DNA from: Proteromonas lacertae
Taxonomy: Eukaryota; Sar; Bigyra; Opalinata; Proteromonadidae
Assembly (NCBI GenBank): GCA_002245135.1
Contig: NGBS01001183.1
Coordinates: forward strand, 37,194-101,193
Direction: 5' to 3'
DNA length: 64,000 bases
The notes below the pieces were generated by a model that did no database searches, was not told where the DNA came from, and saw nothing but the letters and a program-made list of their open reading frames with translations. The position numbers and the translations under genes were made by a program. Each line of letters begins with the position of its first letter. Position 1 is the stretch's first letter. Below are positions 1 to 11,967 of this stretch, in pieces.

Positions 1-120
1 AAATAGGACATGATTAGGTGAAAGTTCAGGACTTTTAGGAGTTTCAATCAAAATTTCTTTCATTGGCTTTAGAATACGATGACGTGGTTCATGTAACACT
101 GGTGAATTGATGTAATCCAT
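1..120 (-). CDS. Partial hypothetical protein (N-terminus only)
   Basis: An open frame of 40 codons starts with ATG at 120 and runs off the left edge on the minus strand. It begins MDYINSPVLHEPRHRI and is rich in proline, serine and charged residues, so it is probably a disordered N-terminus. It lies 151 bp downstream of the stop of the next minus-strand gene, a normal spacing in this part of the window. I recognise no domain. It could be a chance frame, but the coding-like composition and the clean ATG make a real 5' exon more likely. Confidence 0.5.
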   Translation of the reverse strand, partial: MDYINSPVLHEPRHRILKPMKEILIETPKSPELSPNHVLF

Positions 121-271
121 CGATATATCAAATGAAAAATGAGTTTTAAAGTTTTCGCGGTTTTGTGGGCTTGTATAAAGCTTGATTGAATCTTTTTTAT
201 TTTCATTTTTTCACACCATAAATTAAGGAAAACTTAAATTACATACATCAGCATAAATTAAAACGAAATAA

Positions 272-2795
272 TTACTTAATTATCTTTCTTCTTTTTGGTT
301 TTTCAACATAATCTGAACATTTTTCTTCAAATTTTCTTTTACCACCTTTTGGTTTTATTCCATTTTCCTTTTTAACCTTAGTAATAATTTTGGAACTTGT
401 ATTTATATTCATTGATTTTTGTCTTTGTTTATAATACTCAATCTCTTTTTCATAATCCTCTTTTAAAGTAAGCTGTATCTTATAAGCATCATTATAAACT
501 ATTCTAGCATTAATAATATCTCCAATATTAAACTCATCTCCTTCATTTACTTGACTTTTATGTAATAATGCATCACTTTTCATCCCAACATCAACAAAAT
601 AGCCAAAATCAGTAATATTTCTAACTATACCATTCACAATATCACCAACATTATAATTACCTTTACGTTCATCAATAGAATCAGATGTATTTATTGTAAA
701 TGGAGAATTATAATCTCGAGGATCATAATCTATAAAAACAATAGAACAAATAATATATATTTAAATAAATACTTGGTCTTTTCAACTCATTGATGATAAA
801 CTCCAAACTATCATAATCACAATCCAATTCACTACTTTTCTTCTTAATATCAATAGAATCTAAAATTGATGTATATTTCTCTAAATCATTAAACACATCA
901 ACAACAGATTTAATATGAAGTGATGATAATAACTTCCTAGTTAATTCATAATCAGATGGATGTATTCTAGTCATATCTAATGGTTCATTACTGTTAGGAA
1001 TTGAAAAAAAACCAACACATTGTGTATATATCTTTTCACCAATACCTTTTATATTAATAATATCTTTACGACATCTAATTATATTGGAAGATGGTGATGA
1101 TGATAAATGGATTGAATTATATATCTTCTTTGCTATTGATGAGTTTAAACCAGATACTTTCTCTAATAATTTAACACTTGCCGTGTTTATATCGATAGGT
1201 ATTTCATTAACGCAATCACTTACTATGTCATTGAGTGATTGTATTAGTGATTTAGATGATATATCATGTTGATATTGACCAACTCCGAGACTTTCAGGTG
1301 GAATCTAATTAAAATGATAATAATATATATATATATATATATACTTTAACATATTCAGATATTGGATTTAATGGAATTCTTGCAATCATTATTGAACTAA
1401 TAAATAATGGATCAATATTTGGAAATTCATTCTTAGCTTCTACTGAACATGAATATACACTGGTACCTGATTCATTTATCATTATATACTTTAAGTCTTT
1501 TATTTTATTCTTTATTAATATGTTAATAATCGTCTTTACATCATTAGAAGCTGTGCCATTACCAAGGGAAATTAACTATATTTATAATAATAATAATAAT
1601 AATAATACATCAACCTTATATTTAACTACTTTTCTTTCAATAACATCTTCACATTTATCATCATTCAAATTAAATATAAATGTATCTATCACATCACCAT
1701 GATTGTTTATAATACAACATTTACAACCATGTGAATATCCTGGATCAATTCCCATTATTATATTAGTATGAGTATAAGGCGGTAACATTAATAATTGCTT
1801 TAAATTACGATTAAATATAAGCAATGAATGATCTAATGATTTTTTCTTCAAATTTTTTTCTATTGATTTTAACAAAGATGATTTCAAATGATCTTTCCAT
1901 GCTGTTTCTATACTACAATTAATAATGGATGTATAGAGTGGTTGTAAATAACCATTTTTAAAATATATATCTCTCATTTTCAATTGAATATAACTCTGTG
2001 CTTTTTCTTGTAGCATTTGATGAAGTGTTAATGATTTTTCTTTTATACCTCTTTTTATTGCTAAATATTCTGTTGGTTTTACTGATACAGCTAGTTTATT
2101 AAATCCATTGTAATGAATGTACTTTTGTTTTAGCTTTTCATCTTTTTTAGCAGCTTCTGAGAGTTTTGTTTCATATCTTAAATTTGATTCAACAATTGGT
2201 AATATTGTATCTTTAATTTCTTTATTCTGAAAAATTGTTGTTGACAATAGATCAATTAATGAATTCTCTACAACTGTCTTAGATAAAGAGTTGTTTGTTT
2301 GAATTTCTTTAATTAGTGAATGGTATTCATCTAAATTTACTGTGTTGTTAGATAATTTTTCAACTAAAACTGTTAAACCATATTTTATAGCAACTTTAGC
2401 TTTTGTTAATTTCTTTGGTTTGTAAATTGTTTTAAGTTGGCTTAGATCTTCCTCATCTTTACATTTGAAAATTGTTTGCGATAATTCTTGTGTTAATATT
2501 CCTTCATCCTCCAAGCATTGACTAAATTTTATTTTATCTTCTTCAAATATCTTTTGTGAGTCGTATTGGCTAATTACTTCACGAATTATCTCAGGTTCCG
2601 CCCCATTTACTCTAAAAATGTATATAATACTTATATACTGATTTCTTCTATATCTATATATGAAAGGAACAGTATATCCGTCCTGAGATAGTTTAACAAT
2701 GTTATCAACCTAGATATTAGTTAGTATTACCATACATATTTCACAGGAATATTTAGATTCTCAGATACAGTTTTACATATTGAGAAATCAGTCAT
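272..2795 (-). CDS. Tex/SRBD1-like S1 RNA-binding protein
   Basis: Six exons (2795-2736, 2709-2639, 2611-1609, 1575-1345, 1304-773, 729-272) give 784 residues. Introns are 26-43 nt, and the first contains a yeast-like TACTAAC. The protein follows the bacterial Tex and animal SRBD1 plan: an N-terminal helical domain (TVPFIYRYRR, IYKPKKLTKA), a YqgF/RNase H-like core (IMGIDPGYSHGC, then LISLGNGTAS), helix-hairpin-helix repeats (IPPESLGVGQYQHD, DINTAS, IHPSDYELTRK) and a C-terminal S1 domain starting GDIVNGIVRNITDFGYFVDVG. The tail is Lys/Arg-rich (KPKRRKIIK) and may be a nuclear signal. Family members bind RNA and have been linked to transcription or translation; the precise role here is inferred. 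The start follows a divergent promoter region shared with the plus-strand BED gene. Confidence 0.9.
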
Positions 2796-3332
2796 ATCAT
2801 TTGAATTCAGCTTGAATTATGGTTTGATTCATTAAACCGCCAAATCAATTTGTGTTTTTTGGCTTTTTTCTCATCTAATTTAAGTTATTTATCGTTATTA
2901 TGCGTATAAATTATTTAATAATCATTTAATTAATCTTATTATGAAGGGAAATCATGTCTAGAAGCTATAATCAAATCATCAATTTTTCTTTTTTTTATAT
3001 TTTAGACTATTTTTTGATCATTCAGATCGATAGAATCACAAATAAAATATAAAAATGAGTGTAATAACCCTCATTGTCGATATAATGAGTTTTTGACCAC
3101 CTGTAATTGATCATTATCTAATGACATAATGAACTGAGTATGTCCAAATCCTTCAATTTCAGCCGTTAATTCGCAAAGAAGTCAATAAAACAAACAAAAA
3201 CCAAGCAAATGCTTGCCAGCCAATCAAAATCAGCAAACGTGAAGCTTGAATAGCCAATAGTCTTTCTACATTTCAACTCATTTCATTTCACTAATTCGTT
3301 TTCTTTGAAACGACTATCACAACTCTACTAAC
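2796..3332. promoter_or_regulatory. Divergent intergenic region
   Basis: These 537 bp separate the minus-strand Tex-like gene from the plus-strand BED-hAT gene and must hold both promoters. The stretch is AT-rich with T-runs, but a less AT-rich patch at about 3120-3260 contains short reiterated CAAA/CCAA motifs. I see no open frame, RNA gene or clear terminal inverted repeat. Confidence 0.4.
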
Positions 3333-5452
3333 ATGAATCCAGATTCTGAAATACCAATTGTGCCAATCTTGAAGACAGAAGGTAAAAAGAATGATTCTCC
3401 CGTCTGGGCTATAAGCTTCGATCGTGGTGGTGAACAAGTGAAGATGTTCGAAAAGATTCAAGATGGGGAGGGAATTAAGGGCAAATGCAACCTTTGTAAC
3501 AAGAAATATGTATAATTTAAGTGTTTATTACGTTTTAGAATATGCCAAATTCAACAACAAGTACTTTATTGCGTCACGCTCGTTCAAAGCATATAGATGT
3601 CATCGGTAAAGACCAAAGATGGACAAAAAGTGTGACTACTTCATCTACAAGACGTCTTTTCACCAAAAAGAGATATCAATATGCTTTAGTCAAGTGGGTG
3701 ACAGGTAATAGTCGTCCAGTCTCCATCGTTGACGATGATGGTTTGAAATCTGCATTTTTATTGTGCAATCAATTCTCAGTATTACCATCAGTCGCTACAT
3801 TGAAGAAGAATATACAATTTACATATGATGAAGCAAGAGAATGTATCAAAAAGCTTTTACACTCAACACCAGGCAAATTCTGTTTATCAATCAAGTCCTG
3901 GATATCTAATGACTTTACCACATATTTAGGAATTTATTTACACTATTATAATGAACATAAACAAGAGAGAGAATCATTTTTACTAGATTTAATCCCATTG
4001 AAAGATAATTCATCACATGGAATGGCTGTAGAATTCATAGAATCCATCAAAGCCTTTGGTATAAGTGATAGAATCTTCTGTATCACAACTGACTGTGGTA
4101 GCTTAAGTAGTAATTTTGTAAATCAAGTTGATTTATGGTATACAACCAATCATATCCCTTACAAACTATCCAACACATGGATATTATCAATTGAAGATGC
4201 TATAACTCATGCAGTTAAATCCTTCTTCTCACAATTCCAAAATGATTTAGAAAGTATTCGAAAATCTATTCGTTTCATCAAATCATCAGGTTTGAGATCA
4301 AGCAGACTTGACGAAATAATCAACAGAGATTTCCCAGACTTATTGAAGCATACCAAATTATATTTAGATAACAACAAACAATGGACATCAACCTGTGAAA
4401 TGTTAGACAATTACTGTTTCTTAGAAAACGCAATTGCTGCATTTTACAACAATCTCGAAGATTCTAGCTTCTGTGATACAGAGAATGAGTTTTATGTTAA
4501 TTCTATATTAGGTAATAACAACAATGGAGTTATTCCAAACTCTGTTAATCCAACCTCACAATCATCAGCTGCTTCCTCATCTTCAGCTGTCAATACACCA
4601 ACTATAAGTAGAGAAACAATAGTACCAAGTCAAGAAACAATGATTAGAATAAAGGAAATGAACCAGTTTTTAAGTACAATCTACAGTGCATATACATTTG
4701 TGAATAGAAGTAATGTATTGCTAAGTAGTTCATTGGTAGTATATGATACAGTGATTGAGACATGTGAACAACAATATACAACTAACAAATTCCCTAATAT
4801 TCAAAATGAAATCAATGAATTCTATAACAAATTGATTGATTTTTCTCAACATAATAACTTCGCTGCTACTGCTTCATTAATATTTGATCCAAGATTTAAA
4901 GATGGTTATTTAGTTGAACATCATTGGAATATTAATGAAAAGAATAATAATGATTCTATTAATACCTATTTACATGATGTATATGAAACTGAACCACCAG
5001 TCGATAATCCAGCTAATCCATCTCAACCATCAATGCCAGTAGCTAAAAAGATGAAATTAGATAAGAAAACTAATGAACAATTTGAAGCATATAGTCATGA
5101 ACCAAGAGAACAGAATTCTGAATTGTTTAATTTAATATTCTACTGGAATAGTCATGATTTTGGTACTGTTAATAAATTTGCTAAAGACTTGATTGTTATT
5201 CCACCATCTTCTAAAGAATTATCTGATTGCTTTAACACATTAGATACTTTCTTATCAGATCCATCATCTGCTTCTATGACTGGAGATGAAATCAGAAAAC
5301 ATCAATCTCTTCATCATTGGATTAATGGACCATTAAATGATTTCTCTCCTTCAAAAATGATCTACAGTGAAGATAATATGAATTGTGTTAACGACAATAC
5401 AAGATTGAGTGTAGATGAACTTAAATTAGAAAATGTACCAGTTCCAATCTAA
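3333..5452 (+). CDS. BED zinc-finger, hAT transposase-derived protein
   Basis: Two exons (3333-3509, 3539-5452) joined over a 29-nt intron give 696 residues. The intron splits a BED zinc finger: VWAISFD, then KCNLCNKKY before it and STLLRHARSKH after it (Cys-x2-Cys ... His-x4-His). The middle resembles an hAT transposase catalytic core, with a TTDCGS motif where the first catalytic aspartate is expected, and the end (SELFNLIFYW ... FAKDLIVIPPSSKEL ... HHWI) resembles an hAT dimerisation region. The canonical S-x-ER-x-FS signature is degraded to SKELSDCFN. A Ser/Thr/Asn-rich linker interrupts the core at about residues 335-365. The intron inside the DNA-binding domain and the absence of visible terminal repeats suggest a domesticated transposase acting as a DNA-binding protein rather than an active element. 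Confidence 0.7.
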
Positions 5453-5601
5453 ATATTTACTTAGAAACCCTTTATACTATATATTATTAACTATTCTTTT
5501 TTTATTAATTATGTTGTTTGTGATATTTTACAAAAAGAATGAGAGAATAGTTTGATTATTGTTTGAATTTTTATTTCAAAATAGATTTTTATTTTTGAAA
5601 A

Positions 5602-7543
5602 ATGTCAGAGTATGGTTGGAATAATGATGATCAAAGTGATGAGTCAGAAAATGTATATAAATTTATATATCATCTACAATAGTTTTTTCATCCAAAAGCT
5701 GGTAAAGATGGTGTGATGTTTATAATAGATTGTAGAAGTAATATGTTTGAAAAGAATAGCGATGGAATTGTATATCATACATTTTTATTTCAATAATAGC
5801 CATATTTTGTTGTATCTTTACAAGTCTTATTACAAGTGATGACAGCTAAAATTGTAAGTTCTGAAAATGATTATATTGGTGTTACATTCTGTGGAAGTAC
5901 AGAAAGCAAGAATTCAAACTATTTCCCAGAAATATTCATATATCATGACTTGGATGTGCCATCTGCACAAAGAATGAAAGAAATTCAAACACTGGTAGAC
6001 AATCCAAGTCTATTTCTAGAGCAAATAGGTAGTAAAGATTCATCAACTCCATTACCACTTCAACATGCATTATGGACTGCTTCTTTAACATTTAGTACAG
6101 CTAAAATGACAAAGAATGATTTTCAAAGAATGTGGATCTTCACTAATGATGATAATCCTTTAATTAATGATAAAGACAATGTTGATAAATTCTTAGTCAA
6201 ATATAAAGATTGTCTGAGTTTAAATCAAAAAATTCAATTATGGCATATGAATAATGGAACTAATACATTTGATTGTAATCTATTTTATAATCAACTAGTA
6301 ATTCCACCAATGACAAATGAAGATGTTTTTATTGATGGTGGAAATGGATGTTTTGATGATTTATTAGATACAGTAAAGAGAAAAGTGTTTAAAAAAAGAG
6401 CAATGGCAAGCTTAGAGTTTGAAATAAGTGATGGAATATCAATGGCAATTGAATTATATTGTATGTTTCAAAAAATGAGAAAACCATCTCCAAAGTGGTT
6501 AGACAAAAGAACCAACATTCCAACAGTGTGTGAAACAAGATGGATATGTGAAGAAACAGGTCAAGTTTTATTTCCAGAAACACAAATAAAAACATACCAA
6601 GAATATGGTGGTGAAAAAGTTTGGTTTAGTAAAGATGATATGAATGATATTAAGAACTTCGGTAAGCCAAATATCAAATTATTAGGATTTAAACCTATTG
6701 ATTCATTGAAAGACTATTATAGTATGAAATCTCCTTATTTTATTTATCCAAATGATGGAGATATGAAAGGATCTACTAAATTGTTTGCTGCTTTGTTAAA
6801 ACAAATGCATAGCATGAAGTATTATGCATTAGTTTCAATGATTCCAAGAGCAACTAGTTCTTATAGATTATGTGCATTATTACCACAAGTATATTGTTTA
6901 TTATTATTATTATTTTATCTAGATTGAGAATCCAGATGATGATTCACCCAGTGGAATGCATTTATTACCTTTACCATTTGCAAATGATATAAGACAATTG
7001 GAATTTGATAAATCATTAAGAGGAAATGAAGATCAAGTAAAAAAGGCAAAGCAAATGATTGATGCTCTTGAATTTAAAGAATTTGACTTTAGGGGTATTG
7101 AGAACCCTGTATTACAAAAGCATTATGCTGCTATAAAGTCATTAGCTTTAGATGAACCTGATATTGGATATAATGAAGAAGAAGATGATACTTTTAAACC
7201 TGATGTAGAGAGTTTAAATAACAACAAAGATGTAATTGTTGATTTTGCTGAAAGTGTTCATTGTACTCCTGCTGATGCATCTTATGTTAAACTTACTGGT
7301 ACAACCACAGCAACAAAAAGAAGTAGAAAAGATGCTGATTTAGATGATGATGGTAAACCCAAACAAAAGAAAGTAAAAGCTGAAATTAATTTTGATGATT
7401 TACCTGATATTACTAAAGAAGATGCTCATAAATATACAATACCTGTGTTAAAAGCGTGGTTAAAAAGTAGAAAGTTACCTATATCAGGTAAAAAGGAAGA
7501 TTTAGTTGAAAGAGTGATAAATGCTTTAGATAATCCTGCATAA
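5602..7543 (+). CDS. Ku70: Ku70, DNA double-strand-break end-binding subunit
   Basis: Four exons (5602-5652, 5683-5769, 5800-6888, 6923-7543) with introns of 30, 30 and 34 nt give 615 residues, against about 609 in human Ku70. The acidic N-terminus is followed by the von Willebrand-like domain (GVMFIIDCRSNM, PYFVVSLQVLLQVM), the beta-barrel core (TVCETRWICEETG, VWFSKDDMNDI, RATSSYRLCALLPQ) and a C-terminal linker carrying a Lys/Arg-rich stretch and a SAP domain (ITKEDAHKYTIPVLKAWLKS ... GKKEDLVERVI). With Ku80 it would form the ring that loads on broken DNA ends for end joining and telomere protection. The SAP domain identifies Ku70 rather than Ku80. It lies 149 bp downstream of the hAT-like gene on the same strand. 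Confidence 0.95.
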
Positions 7544-7714
7544 TATCAATATTAATAAAAATATAATGATAAATTGTTTATGAATTTGTTATTTTGTTTC
7601 TTTTCAACTAAGAAGTATCTGTCAATTAATCTTTTTTCTGTTTCTTTTTTTAAAAACAACAAACATACATTATAAGTATCTATATTGTTTATCAACCATT
7701 AGAGTTTATTTTAA

Positions 7715-8860
7715 TTACATCTCAAAAGATGATTTTCTAGCTGGTATTTCACTTGGATGAGCTAATAAAGCATGTTCAATATTATCACCCCAATTATCTG
7801 AATTCTCAGCATACCAATCGATTGTTTTCTTCAAACCTTCTTCAAATGTTGTCTTATATTCCCATCCTAATGCATGAAGCTTACTAGAATCAATGTGATA
7901 TCTTAAATCATTAAATGGTCTATCATGTACATAAGTAATGAATTCTTGTTCTCTATCAGCTAAACCTAATAAACCAATGATTCTGTGAGCGACTCTATAT
8001 ACATAATAATAACATAAATATACTCATAATTGCATATTTCAGTAGCATCAGATCCACCAATATTGTAAATTTCACCTATCTTACCTTTGTGACAGATAAT
8101 ATCAAATGCTTCAACTACATCATCAACATACAAGAAGTTTCTCAAATTCTTACCATCTCCATGGATTGTACATGGCTTTCCTCTCTTTAATTGGTTGTAG
8201 AATTTTGGTATAACTTTCTCTGGATATTGTCTTGGACCATATACATTATTACCTCTTGTAATAATAATTGGAAGTTGGAATGATCTATAATATGATTTAG
8301 CAATGAATTCAGCACTTGCTTTTGTGGCAGCATAGGGATTTGTTGGCTCTAATATGCTGTTTTCTACCATTCCACTTTGATCCATCTTTTGTTCACCATA
8401 TACTTCATCAGTTGAAACATGAATGAATCTCTTGATTTTACCATAACATTTTGCTGATTCTAATAAAACGTGAGTTCCCATCACGTTGTTTTCAGTAAAT
8501 TTGATGGAATTACCAAATGAATTATCAACGTGACTTTGAGCTGCATAATGGATAATAGTATCAATTTCCTCTGATCTTAAAATGTGATTTACTAAATCTG
8601 AAGATAAGATATTTCCCTACAGAGTAAAACAAAGAATTTGAAATACTTGAATAAACTTGTAGTTTGGTGCATCTTTAATTACATCTAAGTTCTTTAAACA
8701 TGAACAATAGTCCAATTTATCCAAGTTCACAATTTTATATTGTGGATACTTTTGGACAAAGTGAATACAGGCATTTGATGCTCTATATGCAATAGATGCT
8801 AATATACATGAAACCTGCTCCTCCTGTGATTAAAATGTTATGTGGTTGATAATCTGTCAT
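7715..8860 (-). CDS. dTDP-glucose 4,6-dehydratase-like (RmlB/TGDS family)
   Basis: Four exons (8860-8808, 8782-8647, 8616-8024, 7994-7715) give 353 residues, the usual family length. The first intron is only 25 nt. The Rossmann nucleotide motif is TGGAGFIASN, followed by VNLDKLDYCSCLKNL. The catalytic region shows STDEVYGE and the Tyr-x3-Lys pair in NPYAATKASAEF, then YGPRQYPEKVIPKF and DGKNLRNFLYVDDVV. This short-chain dehydrogenase family makes 4-keto-6-deoxy nucleotide sugars, the first step toward rhamnose and other deoxysugars. Substrate choice (dTDP versus UDP sugar) cannot be read from the sequence. It is convergent with Ku70 (171 bp apart). It could feed sugars to the glycan block starting at 23 kb, but it is not adjacent to it. 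Confidence 0.92.
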
Positions 8861-8955
8861 TCTTTAAATATTTTGATGAAGTTCGAAGGTTTGAGAGTAA
8901 GTTTTTAAAATATCCGAAATTAAAACAATATTTTCATAAATATAAATATTACAAA

Positions 8956-10038
8956 TTAACAACATTTCTTTTTTTGATTGTTTGATGGAGAATTTGGATC
9001 AATATTAATAATTCCATTATTATTATTGCTTTTATTATTAAATGAGGTTGATGGAGTGACACATGGAGTACTACTATTCGATTTTGGCATGCCTCGATAT
9101 TCTGGGTTGATTTTAACTCCACTTTCAGATTTACTTGGATCAACTATTCCATTCCTAACTCTATCGTATATCTCTTCTGCTGTCCTAATAAAAGCCAAAT
9201 TTACGTTTGTACCTTCTCTAGCAGAGGTTTCACAAAACAACAATCCATTTTCTGAAGCAAACTTCTCACCTTCTTCATAAGTCACTTCTCTTCTATTATC
9301 AGGAACATCACATTTATTACCAATCAAAAATATTACTATATTATCATTGGTTGCATTCTTTTTCACTGAACTTAACCAAGATCCGAGTTTCTTATAGGAT
9401 GTTTTGTTTGACACATCATATACTAACAATGCACCAGCTGCTTCTCTATAATATGCTCTTGTAATAGCTCTAAAATCTTCCTGACCTGCTGTATCCCAAA
9501 TTTGTAGTTTTATTGGCTCTTCTCTTACCATTACAACTGATGTACCAAAATCTACACCTATGGTTGGTTCTGCTGTATCTCTGAACCTTTTATCTGTGAA
9601 TTGTAATAATAAGCAAGATTTGCCTACTGCTGTTGATCCTACAATAATATACTTCATAGTATAATGATAGATTGATTGATCTATTTTTTTTGTATCTGGA
9701 ACTAATGCTTGTGTAGGCAGATTTGATTCAATATTCTCATTCTGTTGTGGTGACACTGGAGAAACTACCTCATTTGGTGATGTTGCTATTGGTATAAACG
9801 ATTGACCATTTGGTTCGTAATACACTGACTCACCATCTATAAATTCTTCTATATCTGTAAAAGGAGATCCAGCCTCTGAATAAATAATGCAATTAGGTGA
9901 ATATAAACATTTCATTTTTTCACTTATCTTCTTTAGCACACTCTCCCAATCTTGTGGTATATTCAATACTATACGTTTACCATCTTCCTTCTTACCGTTA
10001 TTTAAAAAAACATCCAACCTTACTTTGCTCTTACTCAT
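8956..10038 (-). CDS. Rab GTPase with N-terminal doublecortin-like domain
   Basis: A single intronless exon of 360 residues. Residues about 130-300 form a complete Rab fold close to Rab2: P-loop GSTAVGKS (134-141), switch I with TIGVDFG (159-165), WDTAGQE (181-187), NKCD (241-244) and ETSA (270-273). The tail is Asn/Ser-rich and ends in CC, a double-geranylgeranylation signal, so the protein should be membrane bound in vesicle traffic. Residues about 5-82 (VRLDVFLNNGKKEDGK ... IIYSEAGSPFTDIEEFIDGE ... GQSFIP) match the doublecortin/ubiquitin-like pattern of an NGD-type start, a dG-like turn and a gesvYvepnG end. The linker (83-128) is Pro/Ser/Gln-rich. The Rab call is certain; the doublecortin call rests on pattern only. 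Confidence 0.85.
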   Translation of the reverse strand: MSKSKVRLDVFLNNGKKEDGKRIVLNIPQDWESVLKKISEKMKCLYSPNCIIYSEAGSPFTDIEEFIDGESVYYEPNGQSFIPIATSPNEVVSPVSPQQNENIESNLPTQALVPDTKKIDQSIYHYTMKYIIVGSTAVGKSCLLLQFTDKRFRDTAEPTIGVDFGTSVVMVREEPIKLQIWDTAGQEDFRAITRAYYREAAGALLVYDVSNKTSYKKLGSWLSSVKKNATNDNIVIFLIGNKCDVPDNRREVTYEEGEKFASENGLLFCETSAREGTNVNLAFIRTAEEIYDRVRNGIVDPSKSESGVKINPEYRGMPKSNSSTPCVTPSTSFNNKSNNNNGIINIDPNSPSNNQKKKCC

Positions 10039-10188
10039 CTTTTAAATAAAGATTAATGAAAGAACACAAATCTAATTTGAGAAATTAGTCGTTTCATTTT
10101 TTTAGGTTATTCATAAAATTAAATGTGGTTTATGAAAATAGCAATTCTGTTAAAAACACTATCAAATAAGCAATAAGAAAAAAGTAAT

Positions 10189-11843
10189 TTACTTTATCTT
10201 TCTTTTTTTAGCTTCTTGATCAGCTTCATCAAATACTGACTTATACTGCAATATATGCTTTGATATATCAGTAGTATCAGCTTTTGAAAAAGGAGAAGGT
10301 TCGCAATTCAATCCATTCTTTTTACAATATGCTCTAAAACCATTCAAAATCCCTCTCTTCACATCAGGGTCAGGATTTCTAGAATAAACTCTCACAACAG
10401 ATTCATCAAAATGTTGAAGTGTCAAATTCGTAACTTGAGATCTTTTAATAGTAATATGAGCATAATCATTCCACGATCGATAGAAATGAGTATGTAATAA
10501 AGGATCATCTTCTTTATTACAATGACTTAAATTGATTGTATCTAGAATCATATCATCTTCAGTAATTTTTACTTCACTTCCTGATAAACTAATAATATCT
10601 TGAATTTTAATCATTTGTTTGTCTCTTATTTGTTCAGTGGATAGTACAATTTCGTCTACAAACTTATATAAATCTCTATTTCTCATTCTTTTGATAATTT
10701 CTTGAGCTTTATGAAGCAATGGATCTTTATCTAATTCTATTTCTTTTAATATATCATCAGTTAATTTACAATATTCTTCAATATCCATGTTCATGACGCA
10801 TCTTGTATATTTATGATTTAATGCTCTATCTGCTTCTATTAGCACATCAGAAATCATTAATTCAATTGCTCTTACTACACGATGAACATAAATCTAAATT
10901 ATTACATTATAATTAATATATTTAATACTGTTTGAAATAAATTATATCTTGCTTGAAAGAACTCACAAACTGACAATACTTCTTTAGAATGAAAGCATAA
11001 CTCTTCATTTATAACATACGATAAATCTATTAATCTCCTATAATCAACTGGAGTTGGAATTCCACAATAATATGTATCTCTCATCATATAATCAAATTTA
11101 TCAACATCAATACTATTGAAGGGATTAGATACAATTTGATAGAGAAAATGATTCTGTTTTTTATACAATACTTCAGCTGGTGGAGGTTTGATTAATTCCT
11201 GAATAAATTGTATTTCTTCTTTACATAATTCTATTTGATATTTCTCAACCATATATTGTATTATTTTACAAGACATATCTTCATGCTCAATTTTTAATCC
11301 AGGACAAGCTTCTGATACTACATGTGAGTAAAACAAATGAGAAAATGGACCATGACCTATATCATGAAGTAAACCAGCTAATTGCTAAGAAATGAGAAAT
11401 AAATATATTAATAATTATAATACAATGCACATTCTTTGACTGTCAGATACATCTAATGATGGTTGTCTTAGGCAAATTCTATCGATAAACTCTTTAGCTA
11501 AATGTCCAACACCTAGACAATGTGTGAAACGATTATGCGTTGCTCCAGGATATACATAACTTCTATTTTCATATTATTAACATATATTAGCATTATATAT
11601 TATACGCTGCACCTAATTGTTGGATGGAACGCATTCTTTGAAATTCAGGTTTGTCAACAAACTATGTTTTGATCAAACAATAAAATAATACCTCTTTAAC
11701 AATTGGAGTCAACTCTATATTACCATGAATTGGATCATGAACGAATTTAGGTTTATTGCTCCCTTAATAAAATGATATAGATTATAAATACCTAAAATTT
11801 CAATGTCTTGAGAGAATCCTGATTGAGAAAAAGAAGGAAACAT
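10189..11843 (-). CDS. SAMHD1: SAMHD1-like HD-domain dNTP triphosphohydrolase
   Basis: Six exons (11843-11792, 11762-11692, 11661-11606, 11562-11424, 11384-10929, 10893-10189) with introns of 29-43 nt give 492 residues. The protein follows SAMHD1 without its SAM domain: FVHDPIHGNIEL, FQRMRSIQQLG, GATHNRFTHCLGVGHLA, the metal-binding HDIGHGPFSH, the third histidine region (IEHEDMS), NSIDVDKFDYMMRDTYYCG and the C-terminal LTDDILKEI and RNRDLYKFV. Family members cleave dNTPs to nucleoside plus triphosphate and keep nucleotide pools low. The Lys/Arg-rich end (EAKKRKIK) could be a nuclear signal. It lies 150 bp upstream of the Rab gene and 124 bp downstream of TBCCD1, all on the minus strand. Confidence 0.93.
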
Positions 11844-11967
11844 TTTGAGACAAAAATAAAATAGTAATTCGTTTCATCATTTTTGTTTTTCATTATTTTA
11901 ATTCAAACCAACAACAAAAAACAACTGAAATTAATATAATATTAAAATAACTATATGAGTAATGATA

